From Phycisphaerales bacterium UBA1910 (lineage in GTDB: Bacteria; Planctomycetota; Phycisphaerae; Phycisphaerales; UBA1924): 8,698 nucleotides of DNA. Shown piece after piece: positions 6,722-8,698 of this stretch. Under the pieces are notes generated by a model. That model was not told the DNA's origin. It did no database searches and saw only the letters and a program-made list of their open reading frames with translations. The stretch covers positions 19,115-27,812 of the forward strand of contig DDGE01000010.1 of NCBI GenBank assembly GCA_002337545.1, given 5' to 3'. Both the position numbers and the translations under genes were made by a program. Positions within the stretch are counted from its first letter, which is position 1; the number at the start of each line of letters is the position of its first letter.

Positions 6722-6752
6722 TATATACGGACTCTGTCCGATCCGGCCGCAA
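6722..6752 (-). promoter_or_regulatory. Candidate gpsA promoter with a dyad in its spacer
   Basis: On the minus strand TTGCGG (6752-6747) and TATATA (6727-6722) are separated by 19 bp. The spacer contains the perfect dyad CGGAC-TCT-GTCCG (6728-6740). A stretched 19-20 bp spacer around a dyad is typical of MerR-family controlled promoters, but no such regulator gene is in the window. No convincing plus-strand promoter for the ATPase was found; TAGACT at 6770-6775 has no matching -35. The rest of the 222-bp gap shows nothing else I can name. Confidence 0.3.
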
Positions 6753-6839
6753 ACTCCACCCGAGCCCCCTAGACTTCTTTCAACGCCAGGGCACGAACCA
6801 AAGCAGGCACTGTTCCAACCGAACAAGGGATTCCGTTCC

Positions 6840-8698
6840 ATGAGCCAAATCGAGACCCACACGCATACCCACCCCGAGGGTGGCACCCCCGACCACAAGC
6901 ACGACCACGACCACGACCACGGTCACAGCACACTCGAATGCTGCTCGCACCACTCGATGAGCAACGATCGCTGGATCTTCCTCTATCTCGTGGGCGGCAT
7001 TCTCGCGATCGTGTCATGGGTGGCCCACCTGCTGAATATCACCAACGACCTCGTCGCGACACTCCCGGCCGTGCTCGCGGCACTCCTCCTCGGGTCCAAG
7101 CTCTTCTACGCCGCAGGGCTCGAAGTCCTCCAGCGTCGCGTCTCATCTTCATCGCTCGCCGCGCTCGCGATCCTCGCGTCCATGGCCGTCGAGAAATACG
7201 GCACCGCCGCCTTCCTCGCCTTCATCCTCCTCGTCGCGGATCTCATCGTTTCCCGCACCGCCGATGGCGCCAAGCGTGCCATCGAGCAGCTCGTCTCACT
7301 GACCCCGGACATCGCCCGTGTGGTTCTCGATGGCGTCGAAAAAATCGTTCCCGTCGGACAGGTCAAGGTCGGCCAGACCGTCCGCATCCGCCCCGGCGAG
7401 AACCTGCCCGTCGACGGGCGCGTCGCGACTGGCGAGTCCACGATCAACCAGGCATCCCTCACCGGTGAAGCCATGCCCGTCGAAGTCCAGCGCGGATCCG
7501 ATGTCTACGCCGGTACCTCAAACCTCACAGGCGCGATCGATATCGAAGTCACGCAGGTCGGCGAAGACACCACCATCGGCAAGGTCTCGGGCCTCATCCG
7601 TGAAGCCGAGTCCACCAAGACCCAGCGCCAGCTCCTCATCGAGCAGGTCGCCCGGTTCTATGTCCCCGTCGCCCTCTCGGTGGCCCTCGTCGTCTTCTTC
7701 CTGACATCGCAGAGCAATGTCGAAGCCGTCCGCGAATCCGCTGCACTGCGTGCGGTCACCGTGCTCGTTGTGACCTGCCCGACCGCACTGCTGCTCTCCT
7801 CGCCCTCCGCGATGGTCGCCGCGTTTGCCGCTGCAGCCCGTCTCGGTGTCATGATCAAGCGGACCGAATACCTTGAAGCCTCTGCGAATATCGATGCCGT
7901 CGTGATGGACAAGACCGGCACCCTCACCACCGGGCGTTTCGAGGTTTCCCGTCTCGCACCAGCCGACGGCGTCAAGGGTGCAGACCTGCTCAAGGCCGCC
8001 GCATTCGCGGAAGCATCCTCCAATCACCCCCTCGGGCTTTCGATCCTCCGCACAGCCGAGCAGGCTCGGATCGTCATCGATTCAGACGGCAAGTTCGAGG
8101 AAATCCATGGCGCCGGCGTCAACGCCAAGACCTCCATCGGGGCGATCTCCGCCGGGCGAGGGACCTGGATCAAGCAGCTCAATCCCAACGCGACCGAACA
8201 GATCGCCGCCGTCGAAGACAAAATCGAAGGCATGTCAGGCGTCCATGTCGTGAAGGACGGCATCTACCTTGGTGCCGTCGGGCTCGAAGACAAAGTCCGC
8301 CCGAACGCAAAGAGCGTCGTTGAGCGACTCCACGAGATCGGTGTACGCCTCGCCGCCATCTTTACCGGCGACCGCCTCTCCGTAGGCAAACGCGTCGGCT
8401 CCATCACCGGCGTCGATGCCGTCGAAGCCGAGTGCCTCCCCGAAGAGAAGCACCAGCTCATCAAACAACTCACCGACGACGGCTACCGCGTCATGATGGT
8501 CGGCGACGGCATCAACGACGGCCCCGCGCTCGCTGAAGCAGATGTCGGCGTCGCCATGGGCCTCTCCGGCTCAGACATCGCCGCCAACTCCGCGGGCGTC
8601 GCCCTGATGACCGACGAGCTCAACCGCCTGCCCTTCCTCATGGAACTGGCACGACGCACACGCCTCATCGTGACCCAGAACATCGTGGTTTCGATCCT
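6840..8698 (+). CDS. Heavy-metal translocating P1B-type ATPase, C-terminus cut off
   Basis: A membrane pump that uses ATP to move a metal ion across the inner membrane, usually outward; 619 residues are visible. The N-terminus (1-38) is rich in His and Asp with Cys34-Cys35, and has no GMxCxxC HMA domain. Hydrophobic segments lie at about 45-65, 72-92, 105-118, 122-138, 274-290 and 304-330. The actuator domain has TGEAMP (208-213). The sixth helix reads TCPT (312-315), where most relatives have CPC. The phosphorylation site is DKTGTLT (357-363, Asp357), the nucleotide-binding His-Pro is SNHPLG (394-399), then TGD (509-511) and the hinge GDGINDGPAL (555-564; Gly561 where Ala is usual). The last two helices lie beyond the edge. 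Start: ATG 6840, 9 bases after AAGGGA. Zn, Cd, Co or Cu are all possible; the His-rich tail leans towards Zn or another divalent ion. It is transcribed divergently from gpsA. Confidence 0.93.
   Translation, partial: MSQIETHTHTHPEGGTPDHKHDHDHDHGHSTLECCSHHSMSNDRWIFLYLVGGILAIVSWVAHLLNITNDLVATLPAVLAALLLGSKLFYAAGLEVLQRRVSSSSLAALAILASMAVEKYGTAAFLAFILLVADLIVSRTADGAKRAIEQLVSLTPDIARVVLDGVEKIVPVGQVKVGQTVRIRPGENLPVDGRVATGESTINQASLTGEAMPVEVQRGSDVYAGTSNLTGAIDIEVTQVGEDTTIGKVSGLIREAESTKTQRQLLIEQVARFYVPVALSVALVVFFLTSQSNVEAVRESAALRAVTVLVVTCPTALLLSSPSAMVAAFAAAARLGVMIKRTEYLEASANIDAVVMDKTGTLTTGRFEVSRLAPADGVKGADLLKAAAFAEASSNHPLGLSILRTAEQARIVIDSDGKFEEIHGAGVNAKTSIGAISAGRGTWIKQLNPNATEQIAAVEDKIEGMSGVHVVKDGIYLGAVGLEDKVRPNAKSVVERLHEIGVRLAAIFTGDRLSVGKRVGSITGVDAVEAECLPEEKHQLIKQLTDDGYRVMMVGDGINDGPALAEADVGVAMGLSGSDIAANSAGVALMTDELNRLPFLMELARRTRLIVTQNIVVSI
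6891..6926 (+). repeat. GACCAC hexanucleotide repeat coding for Asp-His units
   Basis: GACCAC occurs at 6891-6896 and three times in tandem at 6903-6920, followed by GGTCAC. It encodes alternating Asp-His residues of the ATPase N-terminus (residues 18-29). Because the unit is six bases, slippage would change the number of metal-binding residues without breaking the frame. Confidence 0.6.

Noticed and set aside
7518..8027. A Gly/Asp-rich 169-codon open frame on the minus strand
   Set aside because: It is the antisense of the ATPase coding region. The composition mirrors the codon bias of the ATPase and no domain is visible.
1..8698. Defence island, phage, CRISPR, toxin-antitoxin or other mobile system
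   Set aside because: All seven genes except the PEP-CTERM protein belong to known housekeeping or transport families. No repeats array, integrase, transposase or flanking target duplications were seen.

Overview
The window looks like a chromosomal segment of a Planctomycetota bacterium, most plausibly of the Phycisphaerae type. The pointers are GC-rich coding sequence, a secreted protein ending in a Pro-Ala-Pro type PEP-CTERM tail with three terminal arginines, and the mixed use of Shine-Dalgarno and SD-less starts. This is an inference from style; there is no rRNA or phylogenetic marker in the window to prove it. Base composition and codon use look uniform, and there is no insertion sequence, tRNA, CRISPR array or integration site, so this reads as core genome.

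Six genes lie on the minus strand and one on the plus strand. Read in the direction of transcription, the minus-strand set starts at 6617. gpsA (glycerol-3-phosphate dehydrogenase) overlaps by 4 bp (GTGA) a class II CCA-adding/poly(A) polymerase family nucleotidyltransferase. A 74-bp gap then leads to an M3-family oligoendopeptidase. Next, after 107 bp with a promoter-like sequence, comes a small secreted PEP-CTERM protein that ends in a clear hairpin terminator. After it come thyA (thymidylate synthase) and, 177 bp further on, the N-terminal third of a membrane fatty acid desaturase that runs off the left edge. On the plus strand, divergent from gpsA, a heavy-metal P1B-type ATPase begins at 6840 and runs off the right edge before its last membrane helices.

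Functionally the genes are mostly housekeeping: phospholipid backbone synthesis (gpsA), fatty acid desaturation, tRNA 3'-end maturation, peptide turnover, dTMP synthesis, and metal export. gpsA and the desaturase both serve membrane lipids but are far apart here and not co-transcribed. Only gpsA and the nucleotidyltransferase are visibly coupled. No stretch over 300 bases lacks a gene. The longest gap, 222 bp between gpsA and the ATPase, holds a perfect 14-bp direct repeat and a small dyad.

I found no new multi-gene system. The items most worth a second look are the CPT (rather than CPC) metal-site motif and the His/Asp-rich, HMA-less N-terminus of the ATPase, the repeats in the divergent intergenic region, and inverted repeats in the leaders of the PEP-CTERM and desaturase genes.
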